Shown: in pieces, positions 10,276 to 21,769 of the stretch | Layout of the letters: every line of letters begins with the position of its first letter | How positions within the stretch are numbered: the stretch's first letter is position 1 | Origin: Dinochytrium kinnereticum | Lineage: Eukaryota > Chytridiomycota > Chytridiomycetes > Chytridiales > Chytridiaceae | Assembly: GCA_027604005.1 (NCBI GenBank) | Contig: JADGJT010000040.1 | Span: 27,178-91,177, forward strand | DNA: 64,000 nt | Reading direction: 5' to 3' | Notes under the pieces: model-generated | Databases searched by the model: none | What the model was told of the DNA's origin: nothing | The model's input: the letters and a program-made list of their open reading frames with translations, nothing else | Program-made: the position numbers and the translations under genes

Positions 10276-12568
10276 CTACTGGATACTGCATGTGCATCCA
10301 TTGCGTTGTGGAAGCTTCTCCGTCTTATCCACGTTAATCTTTGGCTTCTTTTGCGTAGAGTTGTGAGAAACCCGTCGTGACCCAGCCTTCTCATGAACAT
10401 GGTAGGACGCCCCAGCCCCGCTTGCTCGTCCGGTGCGGTCCCCCTCAGATGTCCGCGGGTGAACCTTCTTGGACCCTCGAGTTGTATTTCTCCTTAACCC
10501 CTGTAAAGACTTGCTTGCCAAAACCTCAACGGCAACAGATTTGTTTCCAGCGATTGCTAGGTCTTGCGCCGTCTTACCATCGTTATTCCTAGCCGACCTG
10601 TTGGCCCCTTTCTCTAAAAGAATTTCAAGTATGGCGTCATCGCCCAACGTCGCGGCGAGCATTAACGGTGTGGTTCCAGAAGCATCCTTCAAATCACAGG
10701 CGGCAATTGAGCATGAGTTCTCAAGGAGATATTGAACAACATCCGCGTGCTGATTTTCCACCGCCAGATGGAGTGAAGTCTTACCATCGTTATCGGCCAC
10801 ATTGACATGTGTTCCAGCTTCAATGAGCCATTCCACTGCCTGTAAATGGCCACCAGCCGCTGCAGCCATTAGAGGCGTCCAACCCTTTTTGCTGACAACG
10901 TCTTTCGAGCACCCAATAGATTTGAGGTACTCCATGATATCAACATAATTCTTGCTGGCAGCAAGGTATAATGGCGTGCACCCATCATCCGTTTTAGCCT
11001 CTACATTTCGAAGCCCGCAGTCATAAAGCACCTTCACCACCTCTAAATGCCCAGAAAAGCATCCAGCGTGCAAAGGTGTCCATCCATGTGAGCTTGCCAT
11101 ATGCAACGCAACTCCAGCCTCACGGATCAAAAACGAAACAATCTCAATGAATCCAAGTGACGCAGCTGCGTGAAGAGGCGTGAGGTGCATATTGGTTAAG
11201 GCGTTTGGGTCCGCGCCGTTCGTGATAAGGTACTTCACAACTTCCAAATGATTGTTCATAGCCGCCAAAAACAATGGGGTTGAACCATCGTCATTCCGGC
11301 ATTCTAAGTCAGCGTGACCTGCCTCTACTAGCGCCTTTACAGCATCAATATGACCAGAGTTGGCTGCAGAACTCAACGGATACCAACCACAGTCATTCGC
11401 AGCATTCACGTTGGCGCCCTGAGAGATTAGCCAAACGACTACCTCAGTATGCCCAGAATAACTAGCAGAGTACAGAGGAGTCCACTTATGAATCGTCATG
11501 GCCTCCATATCAGCATTATGCATCACAAGGAACTGAACAACGTCAAGGTGACCCGTTAAAGCCGCGGAAGCTAGCGGGGTCCACCCTGTTGAGCTTTGTG
11601 TGTCAACCCTAGCACCAGCCTTCATCAGCATATTCACAGCCTCAAGGTGTCCATTATACGCGGCCGAGTTCAGTGGAGTCCATCCATTAGCACCTTTGGT
11701 TTCGACGTTCACCCGGTTCGTCGTCAACAATTTTTTTAGCTGCTTCACATCACCACTGGCTGACAGCGCCAGTAATCTTTCCTCTATTGACAGGCCCGCC
11801 AGCGGGTCTTCTTCTACAGGTGGAGATAGAGGTCGCTCTGTGGCTTCGCCTGAAGTGGTAGGTCGAGTTTGGGCTTGGGAGTCTTTGGTTGAGGCGTTGG
11901 AGGTTTCTCTTAGTTCAAGTGGTGAGCCTGTTGGGGTTTGATCATTAGCAGGACTATCTGCTCTTGGCTGTGGTGGTGATTGCATAGGCTGGACTCCATG
12001 GTCATGTAAAGCATGGAGAAGCTCTTGAAACTTGTCTTCGAACGTGTCTGGCTCCTACACACACAATTGTCTCAGTACACGCCTCTATTGCGACTCACTA
12101 TACCTGACGAAAGTCGATGTAAAGAGGGCTGCCAATTTTGAACTTTATGGCACTCTTCCTCCAGCTATTATTTTCCGCTTTCCCCACAACCGCTTGGATT
12201 ATCGGAAGCGATAAATCACAAATGTATGATACCTCCAGGTTGCAGTTCTTACTTTGAATGTACTCGTCCGATATGCAAACAACAGCTACGCTAGCTATCA
12301 AACCCGTCAGCGCGATGCTTTCTTCAAATTTCCCTCGCAATCCAGACAAAAAGTAACCAGCGAGAATGGGTTTACCTTTCTCCAATGCCGCAGCCAGCTG
12401 AGCGTGAAGGTCCTTCCCAGCTCTCAACTCATTCACGTCCAACCAAACCTTGTAACCTCTATCCTTCAAAGTCTGCGCAATCTTCCGAGGATCCGATTTT
12501 GGCGCCTTATTGTACCAGAGCGTCGTCAGAACCATCTTTGTCTGAACGGCGCAACAAGCAGTATACAT
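10276..12568 (-). CDS. TIR-domain plus ankyrin-repeat protein with C-terminal CaaX box
   Basis: Three exons (12376-12568, 12104-12294, 10276-12054) give 720 residues. Residues 13-127 form a TIR-like domain: GYKVWLD (box-2-like), ALEKASVAVVCISDEY (beta strand before the alphaC helix), SKNCNLE with Glu85 where NADase TIRs carry the catalytic Glu, and GSPLYIDF near the end. The 81-bp intron inside it keeps frame; only its removal gives the TIR core. A disordered linker (about 128-218) is followed by about 13 ankyrin repeats (219-640), most starting xGWTPL or DGxTPL. The tail is basic and ends GCTCSIQ; CSIQ fits a CaaX prenylation box with a nearby second Cys. Inferred role: a membrane-anchored TIR signalling or NAD-cleaving protein whose ankyrin part binds a partner. 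The first TIR strand (TTLWYN) is divergent. Confidence 0.85.
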
Positions 12569-13101
12569 TATTTCAAGAAAAACCCACCCCCATGAGATTC
12601 ATCGAAGGATTAACTTGATGTGCTGCATAGGAATTCGACCACGCGTAAGAGATGAAGATGTGATTATTGAATGTTTCCGACATGCCGCATCTTCATCCGA
12701 TAGTGATGTGTGCGTTTAAGGTGAGGGATCTGGTACAGTAAGTTGGTCTCTCCATCCTAAATTTTTAGAAAGTTCACTGTCTGATTCATGCTAATCGGTG
12801 AATCTGGGATTAACAAGATTGTCATTTATTCAAGCATCCCCGTCGGGTCCCTATCATCCACAGTTCGTCCTCCCCACATATATGATAATTAATTGAAGGA
12901 AGACAGGCAAGTAAAAACGCAGCTAAGAAATAACAGCATCTACGTAATAAAATAGAATATGTGAATTCCGAAAACAAATTATTAGGAAAGAAAGAATCGG
13001 CAAAGACAGAAAACGACAGCGAAATATAGAAGAAAAATACGGCTTTGCGAAAGCCCTAAGCTGCGTAACAGTAATTCAAAGACCTCAGACTCCACTCCAC
13101 A
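12569..13101. other. intergenic, promoter side of the TIR-ankyrin gene
   Basis: 533 bp between the EDC3 stop and the TIR-ankyrin start, both on the minus strand. 12890-13060 is A-rich on the plus strand, matching a T-rich 3' flank of EDC3. One ACGCGT (MluI cell-cycle-box-like) lies at 12641-12646, 73 bp upstream of the TIR-ankyrin ATG. No coding exon seen. Confidence 0.5.
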
Positions 13102-16100
13102 CTATGCCTCCCCATCCTCCTCCTCAGCGAACGAAAGTCCAATCAAGAATTTATCTCCAAACGGCGGCAGGTACTTAATGCGCGCCATGCCAACAGCAGC
13201 AGCCAGTCCCCCGCCCCCGCCGGGACCAACCCTCCCAAATTTGTGAAAAACAATCTTCGGGATTCCAAGGTCTGCGAGGAATAGTTCACCGGTGAGGTCG
13301 CGTGACATCAGTCCCGTCTTTGGAAGACCAAAGGCCATCGTCCATTTAGCGTTGATATAGTGGGCTGGGGAGGTCGGTTGGCCTACGCACGCAATAAATG
13401 TTAGCGGCTTTGTTCTTAAAACACCATAAAAAGTATGTGCGAACTGAAGAACGGAATATTCTTTAAACGCACCAGTCAAACCGCTAACACCGCTAGGAAC
13501 GTCTAAGCTCAAGACATTCGCCTTGTTCTCATTAGCCCACTTCATCAGATCGCAAACAAAAAGCCGATCATTTTCAGAGGGAAGGTCCAAAATCGTCTGA
13601 TGAGGCCCAAGAAGCGCGTCAACGATAAGATCCACCGGCTGGACAGTCGGTAGTGGCAGCTCAGGTATACCCCTAACGATCTGACCCCCAGTCGGAAGGT
13701 AGATCTTCCTCTGATAAGCTACAGTCTGTTACATTGCAGAACATTAGCTTGCGATCAATACTAAAACAAAATGTTCCTGCGAGACTTACGTTAGACTGCT
13801 CAGCTTCGTTTCCGACAGCGCAAACCATGACGTTCACCTCGTGATTTGCGAGGTGGCGAGCGGCACAGAGAGCGTAGGCCCCGGTTTTATTATTTCCAGC
13901 CAGAACGACTACAATAGGTGCAGAGTTATGGTTCCCTGGCTTAATTCGCCTCCCGCCTCCTGCAAAAATTGTTAGAATACCGAAGTTATCGACGATGGTT
14001 CGGAAAAAGGCCATAGAACAAGATATGGAGAAAAGTTACCAATAGCCTGAAGCACCATCATAGCAACACCCCGACCACCATTCTCAATCATCTGCTCCTC
14101 ATTCGGCCCAGTCTCCGCAACAGCTAATCTCTCAATCTCCACCATTTCCGCAGGCGTAACACTAGGCACAGCCACACCAACCGAAGAGATAAACGCAGGT
14201 CTCTTCCTCGCCGTCAAAAGCGCTGAAGGGCCTCCAGAACCCTCACCCGCAATCGGTGTCGTATCAAAGTATTCATCACCAGCCTCAAAAGCGGCTGCAC
14301 CGTCACTCTCAAGTTCACTTTCAACCTCACCGTCATTTCCGGTTTCGTCACCACTGGGGGCGATGTCGAGGACGGGCTCGCGGATTCCAAGTTTGGGTTG
14401 ACCTGGGATGTAATGGTGGTAGTATTGTGAGAGAGGAGGGGTAGCGGCTGAGGAAGATGGAGAGGAGCTGGAGCCGTTAACGCCGGTGTTAGAGGAGGCG
14501 GCTCCTGTGGCAGAGGTAGAAGGTTTCATGCGATTGTGGCTCACTAGAAGGGTTTCCGGGTCGGTCATGTCCGATTCACGAATCTCGGAAAAGACAGTGC
14601 TCTTGTCAAAAAGTCGGAGTGAGCCTTGAATATCAAAGTCTTCAATAATATCCTCAGCATCCTCGCTCGCCCACTCATTCTTGTCTTTTCGGCGCCTTCG
14701 AGCTGGGAAAGCAGGTAAGAAATCTTCAAGGACGGGGAAAAAGAAAATAGAAACGAAGCGTCTCCTTTGGCGCTTTAATTATAGAATAAATACATACTTG
14801 GCGACTGGCCTTCATTTCTTCTAGCAACCTAAAGCAAAAACCCAGTCAAAAATTAGACTAAAAAAGCCAACGCCAAAGCATTAAACTGAACCATACGAAA
14901 CAAACAACCTTCTCGGTAACCTTTGCCTTCTGCACCTTCACCTTATTAACAACAGCCTGTGGCTGATGTACTGTAACACCCCTCTGCCCTCGAACTCCCC
15001 CCGCATCATTCCTCAAAGGAGCAGGCGCACCTAACTTTCTCCCCGAATCTGCAAAAACAGCTCCTACGCTATTTCCCAACTTACTCCTCCCAACCTCTCG
15101 ACGACTCCTGCCACTAGCCCCCTGAGCTATTGATACCAAAGCCTGAGCCGTGAAATCAGCGAAATCAATCTCCTCTTCCTCCGTTGCGCTCTCAGGAGCC
15201 ATGGAAAGGTGGGGCGGGGCCAAAAAAGGCCCGGGAGCGGAAGGTTGGCGAGGGTTGAAACTTTGGGCAGAAGCTTTGTTAGAGTTGTTTGGTTTTTTCG
15301 GTTGCTGCTCAGAAGGGGGAGACGGCTTCTGCGGAGTTTGGGCGTGGGCCTTGTTTACTGCAGCTGGTTTCTGGGGTGGCGGTGGGCCTGGTATGGCTCG
15401 TAAAACTGACGGGATCTGGTTCCCTGTGGCTGGGGCTTGAGCGGAAGACGATGAGGGTGGTTTGCTAGAGACCTATTTTTTGTGTTTTTTTATTTGATAA
15501 AGAAAAAAAGGGATTAACGTCGATTTCATAAGCCTGAATTAACGGCCAAACCTACCGAAAGAATAGCCGGGTCACTCAAAATTGAGGTAGACGGTGTCGA
15601 CTCTTGTTGCTGCTTCTGCTGTGGTAGCTTCTTTTGCTGCTGCTGTTGTTGCTGTTGCTGAATCGGCTGTTGCTGCTTCTGCTGATTCTGCTGCGGCAAA
15701 GGCTGCTGATGGGGCGGAGGCACTGGCGGCATCCTTATCGGGAATTGATTCGGATGAGCCGAGTAAGGATTTAACCCCATGTTTGGATTAAACGGTGGGT
15801 GCACCCCTCCTCCCATCGGCATCCCCGGTCCATGAAAATTCATCATGGGCATCCCGGGGGTAGGCGGCATCATCCCAAACATCTGCTGCTGCGTGATTGG
15901 CATTCCTCCAGGGATATAACTACCTCCACCAGGTCCACCGTGATGATGATGATGATGCATTAATCCATTCGGCGGCATTGGGAGCTGTCCAGCGGCAGGC
16001 GAGGGGAGATTGGCCTGGTATTGAGGTTGCATCGGTGGAGCGTGGTTTCCAGGAACCGCCATGGATGGAACGGGATGAGGATTATTCGCTTGAAAAGGAA

Positions 16101-16513
16101 CGTATCCTGATCCATTAGAGGAGGGTTGCGGTTGTGATGGAGCAGGCGCGGCGGTTGACGGCGAAGGAGTGGGAGTGGGATCGTTCTTGACGAATTGGAG
16201 GTCAGATATCTCCTGGGCTGGGACGTGATGAGTGGATATCGTTCTTGAAGATCCATTTGCCTTGATGATGGCTTAAAAAACAAGACGTTCAACCCGATCC
16301 AAAGGCGGTGGTTAACTAAGATCTAAGCCGTTTCCATCAAGGCAGCTCCGAAAAGAAAGTTCGCTAAAACAAAGAAAGAGAGAAACCAAGGACCCCACCA
16401 TTCTCCAAAGTGATCAGCTGGGTACCCTCATCAATGCTTAAAACGCGGCCATCGATGACGGACTGGTTCCTGAGGAACAGCCGAACATCCATCCCCACAT
16501 ATGCCGCAGCCAT
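13102..16513 (-). CDS. EDC3: EDC3, enhancer of mRNA decapping (Lsm-FDF-YjeF_N)
   Basis: Eight exons (16399-16513, 15556-16271, 14909-15472, 14798-14828, 14040-14702, 13790-13959, 13473-13725, 13102-13382) give 930 residues. The N-terminus is a divergent Lsm domain (MAAAYVGMDVRLFLRN... ending HHVPAQEISDLQF). A long linker follows with His, Met, Pro and Gln runs. The FDF motif is EDFDIQGSLRLFDK in exon 5, preceded by RRNEGQSP, which spans the 31-nt exon. The YjeF N-terminal Rossmann-like domain follows (MMVLQAIGGGRR, VLAGNNKTG, SLDVPSGVSGLTG). Family role: a P-body scaffold that activates the Dcp1/Dcp2 decapping enzyme and binds DEAD-box Dhh1 via FDF. Longer than yeast Edc3 (551) because of the low-complexity linker. 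It shares a 334-bp divergent promoter with the FAS1 gene. Confidence 0.93.
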
Positions 16514-16847
16514 CGTTTCTGCTGTTTCTGGTTTCTTTGCCTCACAAAAAAAATTTCTGACTTGAATCCAAATCGTTAGGGTCTGGTGAGGGAGACGCGA
16601 TATCGTCCCTCTTTTGAGGGAAAACGTCTCCAGCGGGCGAAAAGAAAAGAAAAACGACGGCGCGTTCTCCTCCTCTAAATAATGACGAGATTGATGATCT
16701 AAAGTTGCTGTGCGGGGGACTCAACGCTCTATAAAACCCTCCATTCTTTGCCAACAGAAAACAGAACGCGCTCATTCTGATTCCTCCACTCCCCTCCTAA
16801 CCCATTTCTCAGAACCTCACACTTCAAAGCAAACCTTTCAAGCAACA
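16514..16847. promoter_or_regulatory. divergent promoter region between EDC3 and the FAS1 gene
   Basis: 334 bp between the divergent ATGs of EDC3 (16513, minus) and the FAS1 gene (16848, plus). TATAAAA at 16731-16737 lies about 115 bp upstream of the FAS1 ATG and is followed by a C/T-rich leader, so it may serve the FAS1 promoter. No operator was recognised. Confidence 0.4.
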
Positions 16848-17888
16848 ATGGTCGCCCTCCTCCTTCCCATTTGGGTCGCATCTGTCCTCTTTGCCGTCCC
16901 ATCCCTTCAACTCCCCCCAGCGTTTGATTTTCGTTCCCTCGTTGGCATTCTCCAGGGCCCAGGGGGTGGAGGGAATCAGGTCGGCCCTTCCAGCAATTTC
17001 ACGGGGCCACCAGGAAATCTGACTGAAGTCAATCAAACGGTGACGGTTTCGGAGGCGTTGCAGTCGAATCAGTCATTCTCGATTTTGACGCAGGCGCTGC
17101 AGATGACTAATTCCACGCAGGTGAGAGGCCGGTTCTATTCCAGAGAGATTCTTTGGAAGTTCTGATTGCTTACTCGCATTCTAACCATTCTCCCCATATG
17201 TCTATTTGCCTTTCCGCCCACTTAACGCTGCTATAAAAGCTCCTGAACACCACTGAAAACTACACCATCTTCGCTCCCATCAACTCGGCCTTCGAAACCC
17301 TCCCCAACGCCGTCAAAAGGCTTTTCCAAAGCAGCTCCAACAAAACGAATGAAGTCGTTCGCGCGCTCCTCCTGTAAGTTATTCTTTAATGTGCTTGAAA
17401 ACTACAAACCCCAACGCGTCGCCACAACAAACCAACGCGTCACTTACCAACAATCTTTTTCCTAGATATCACATTGTCCCACAAAACCTCACCCTCCAGT
17501 CGTTCGGCGGGGGAGGAGGAGGAAACCAAACCTCGTCGTTGCAGCAGACGAATGAGACCGCAGGTGGAAATATGACGCGCGTGCCGACGTTGCTCGGAAA
17601 TCTTACTGTGTCGTTGTCAAAGGATCAGAATCAGACATTGATGGTGAACGACGCGAGGGTTGTGGCCGAGGGGAATGCCAGCAATGGGAACATTGTAAGA
17701 GCGCCTTCGTCTTATACAGGGATTTGTGCTGCTGCTTATAGTTTTTTTTTGAATGCTGTCGAAACTGACGTCTTTTTTCCACGCGCTTCAAGTTTGCTAT
17801 CGACAGGATCATCACGCCGCTTTACTTCCTCAACCTTAGCATTTATCAGATGGGACGGGAGCCTGGCGGCGGAAACCAATCTCTCTGA
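16848..17888 (+). CDS. secreted fasciclin-like (FAS1) domain protein
   Basis: Four exons (16848-17120, 17240-17373, 17466-17694, 17793-17888) give 243 residues. A hydrophobic signal peptide (MVALLLPIWVASVLFAVPS) is followed by a Gly/Asn-rich segment and one FAS1 domain: FSILTQAL, NYTIFAPINSAFETLP, the YH motif in LLYHIVPQ, and the closing NGNIFAIDRIITP. Many NxS/T sequons suggest heavy N-glycosylation. There is no C-terminal hydrophobic tail, so a GPI anchor is unlikely and the protein should be secreted or wall-bound. FAS1 domains mediate adhesion between cells or to matrix. Two ACGCGT sites lie in intron 2 (17414-17440). Confidence 0.88.
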
Positions 17889-19148
17889 GGCACCCACCTT
17901 CAACCTTCGCATCATTATTGCACATGGCGCCAAACTTTTTATCGACCTCGTAGCCTGTTGCGTCCTTCTTCAGTTGAATAAATCGCAGAATCCAGTCGTA
18001 TCTCGTACATTTATCGCTCAACTCGCGCATTATCTCTATTCTATCTCATGCATTTATCTCTAGTTTATTTAGTACTTGTGTAAAGTAGACATTTTTAATT
18101 CTAATAATACATCATTGTTAATAAGGCTTCAAACAGATGGGGCCGTTCAAAGCCTTGTTCTGCCCGTCAACCTGCCGTTGACCGCCTCTTGACATCATTC
18201 GAAGCAAACAATTGTGTGTGACCAACCATATTCCCTCAAATATCCCTTGTGCAACCAGATGTTGTGAATATTTCACAGTATTCATTTTTTAAATCTTTTA
18301 AATATTTTAGTGTTGGTATTTGCACAGCACCAATGTTTGGTGGAGGAAAGAGGGTTTATTGGCCATAATAATAAGGGGGTTTGAATGTCCGAAAGCCATC
18401 AGACCCGCTTTGCAAAATTGTTGCATGTCTGCCACAGAGTCAGAGAGGCACAGAGGTGAAGGATGCATGAAGATGATGAAGATGCTGTTGATGATGTTTG
18501 CTGTTGGGTGAGCGTGTGATTGGGTGATGAAAACATTGGGGCGAATGATGGCTCCCTATGATACATAACCACCGCAACCGCAGCAGTAGACCCAGCCATC
18601 ATGGCCATGATCCGACCTACGTTGCTCATCTCCATTTCGCGACAGCCTCACGCTGACGGTGGTCCCCATCGTCCAATTCCAGTTCTCACTCAACATCTGC
18701 CTGCAGCAATTATCTATGGAGCTTGTTTCTTTTGGACCAACCAATAAATAATAATAACATTAAATAATCTGCATTTATTAATTTTTGCTCAAAGTCAGTT
18801 CTTGATCAAAGCACCCCTTTTCTGCTACAACAGCTAATACAACATTGCTTGCTGGTCTCGGCTTTGACTCGTTCCGCCACCGCCATAAGAACGATACTTC
18901 ACTTTCCTGGGGTTCCCTCGCTGCGATCATAGCTCCTCCTCTGTCAGTAGTGCACCCAGCATCTCCCTCTGCTGCAGTTTAGAGGATCGGCGGTCGACTC
19001 CTTAAGCATCAACAACTGTTTGGTTGAAGAAGGGTTGGCTCAGAGAACCGAGCGAGAAGCCGAACTGTTGTGATAATATTTGCATGTTTGGACCGTACCT
19101 GCCTCGCATCAGCCCATAAGATATCAACCACTCTGACCTCCAACCGCC
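17889..19148. other. intergenic region, no gene seen
   Basis: 1.26 kb between the FAS1 stop and the CxxC-rich gene start. 17889-18330 is the FAS1 3' flank and is AT rich. 18540-18750 and 18790-19148 are more mixed and should contain the downstream gene's promoter. Short open frames exist on both strands but none has family similarity or splice continuity. Confidence 0.5.
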
Positions 19149-20919
19149 ATGCCTAATGATGATCTTAAAGCGTTGGCTGATATGAACAGCCGGACATCTT
19201 GTCCTCGATGTGAAGGTGGGTTCTGATTGTTGATTCGTTTTGGTAAGATAATAAGCGTTGCTGACGTTGTGGTTGTTGTTTTTTAGGCTACGGTTTTGTG
19301 CATGATAGCATCGAGAAGCATGACAAGAATGATGCAAAGGTTCGGTGTAAAAAGTGCTCACCTTGCCGAGGTAAGCCTTTCTCTATCAAAGCGTCTACCT
19401 ATCGCATCAAGGAAGCAAACTAACCTTAACCCTCTTAACTCCTCAAGTCTGTTTTGGCTCAGGCGTCGTCGTCGATAAACTCCCATGCCGACCCTGCAAA
19501 TCCCGCGGATTCCTCCACCCCCCTAGCGTCCATCTTAAAGAGCATAGCGCGCCTGACCACATGCGCTGTCCCGACTGCATTGAATGTAGGGACTGCGTTG
19601 GCCTAGGAGCCCTGGACCGTAAACCCCCAAAGCAAAAACAAAAGCAGCAGCAACAACCACAACAGCCCACAGCCCCACTTCCACCGACATCATCGCAGTA
19701 TCCTCAGCCTCTGATTCCGGGCATCATGCCTTGGAATGGCGGGCAGAAACAACATGCTGTTGTGGCCCCACCTGCTGTAGCTAGTAATCTTTTCGCACCG
19801 GTGGTCTGGGGCCAGCAGCAGCAACAGCAGGGGGGATATGTCCAAGCTTCTTTGGGTGGAGAGAGGAAGGGGAGGGCTGGTTCCGTTTCGTCGAGGGGTT
19901 CGGAGGGATCGATGGATGGAACGATTTATACAGAGGATTATTTGAGGGCTGCACCGTGCCCGAGATGTGATGGGAGAGGCTGGAAGCATGACACTTCGTC
20001 TAAGCATGATAAGATTCCAACAGTGAGGTGTAAGAATTGCGCTGCGTGTAAAGGTGTGTTTTTTTTACTCGGGTTTTGAATATTATTTCTTGAGAGAAGC
20101 TAAAACGGTTATTTTTTGTCAATTTTTTTTATAGCTTGCCACAGCTCTGGTCAGGTGCATGGGAAGATTGCATGCCCATCTTGCGAAACCAAGGGGTTTG
20201 TCCATGCCTCCAAAGAGCGTGATCACGATGCTCCTGAGAAGCTCCGGTGCTTCTTTTGCAAGACTTGTCCGCAGTGCGTAGGCTTAGGTATTGTGGATAA
20301 CCCCGCGGTGGCTGAGCAAGAACGACTTAAGGCAAAGATCAGGGCTAGGGAGGAGGCGAGGGCGGCCAAGAAGAAGGCTAAGGAACTCGCCGAGGCCATG
20401 GCGGCTGCTACCGCTGATGCGACGGGCGGTGCACCACCTCTTGTGACGGAGCAGCAACAACAGCAACTTCTTATGATGGCTGTTGGTATGATGCTCCAGC
20501 AGCAGCAACGTGCGGCAACAACAGGCGTGGCTCTTCCCCAGCCATCACTCCAGATGCTGATGACAGCAGCCGCAGCCGCGTCGGGTGTTGTCCCGCCGAT
20601 TCCTATGCCCCCTGTTTTACCTGTCTGGATGATGCCTCACCCTCACGCCGCTGCGCATGGGGAGTTGGGAAAGACTCTGCATGTGGCGGGTATTCCTGGG
20701 GTTGGGTACGTGCCTGCTGAGCAACTGCTGCGGATGCAAGTGCCCATGCTCCCTGGAGGCGTTGCGCCTGTGCCGCCGGCTTTTGCGGCTGCTCAGGCAA
20801 ATGCCTTGGCTATGGCTCAGAGGAATGGGCCTATGCATGGTATGATGGGGGGACCACCCCAGCAGGTTTCGCAGCCTTTGGTGCAGAGGGATGCTGTTTT
20901 GAGGGATGTTTGGGGGTAG
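19149..20919 (+). CDS. CxxC-repeat (DnaJ zinc-finger-like) protein with Gln/Ala/Met-rich linkers
   Basis: Four exons (19149-19215, 19287-19370, 19448-20053, 20135-20919) give 513 residues. Two cysteine-rich modules are present. The N-terminal one (CPRCEGYG, CKKCSPCRVCFGSG, CRPCKSRG, CPDCIECRDCVGLG) and the second (CPRCDGRG, CKNCAACKACHSSG, CPSCETKG, CFFCKTCPQCVGLG) follow the same order. The CxxCxGxG spacing resembles the zinc-binding region of type I DnaJ proteins, but there is no J domain and the modules are interrupted by HDS/KHDK-type segments. A Gln/Pro-rich spacer separates them, and the C-terminal 200 residues are rich in Ala, Met, Gln and Pro. Zinc binding is very likely; function is unknown. 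Not a recognised named family. Confidence 0.8.
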
Positions 20920-21769
20920 TCTTCCTTAGCCCTTGTTATATTACCATTATTATTATTATTTTTATTATAATTATGAATATGCGGTCCATGCCATCAGTCC
21001 AGCAAGAATTAATAACGATTATTATTCTTCTTCACCTGTGAATAAAAACCATTTCGTTTGTCAGTAGAGGAACGCATATTAGTAAATTATAAATTCATTA
21101 AAATTGAATAACAATAATAATAAAATGATATTTTAAAGTTATTTATGATGGGGGTAAAGTGAAGAGGGCTGCAACTGTTTGATTTTGAATGGAATTTGGA
21201 AAGTGAATTCTGATTGGTCAGATTTCCTCAGCAGCCACCGCTGTGCCAATGAATGGAAGGGGATTCATGCCCGTTGCTGCCATTGGATGCGGGTGTGTGT
21301 CACCCTTAATTCACCATTAAAATCAGTTGGAATCGATTAATAAATTGATTTTATTAATTATTGATTTGATTAAATAAATAAAATAGTAAAATAAATCCAA
21401 TTGTTGGACTTGGGTGATGGGAAAAAACGGACAAAACGTATATATTCCCACGCTTCTGCTCATCACTGCTGTCGTCACCCTTCTTTTTCTTTCTTTTGAC
21501 CCTGCGTCTCCTTCGACACCGTCCACCCATTCATCCATCACTTCACGCACGGACGCACGGACGCTGCTGTTGACTGGTGCTGGTAAGGCATTGTCTCCCT
21601 CCCCCCCTCCATGCATGCATCCTCACCTGGCCTGCTACCCTTCACATTCCCTTCATTCAATGCATTATTCACTGATCCGCATAATGCATGCGTTTCATTC
21701 ATCACTCTTTTCTAACAGCATCCCACCCTCTTTTGATCAACCAGATTCTCAAACACTGCGAGCATCAGC
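20920..21769. other. AT-rich intergenic region upstream of the LysM-CAP gene
   Basis: 850 bp. 20930-21160 and 21310-21400 consist largely of A/T with short TTA/TAA repeats; 21420-21769 is C/T rich and leads to the LysM-CAP ATG, as expected for a promoter and 5' leader. GCATGCATGCAT-type repeats lie near 21610. No gene seen. Confidence 0.5.

Noticed and set aside
12295..12375. Reading through this stretch as coding inside the TIR domain
   Set aside because: It is open and in frame (81 bp), but removing it as an intron gives the standard ALEK-ASVAVVCIS strand; with it the TIR core is interrupted.
18399..18635. 78-codon minus-strand frame
   Set aside because: No family motif or splice partner; composition fits random intergenic DNA.
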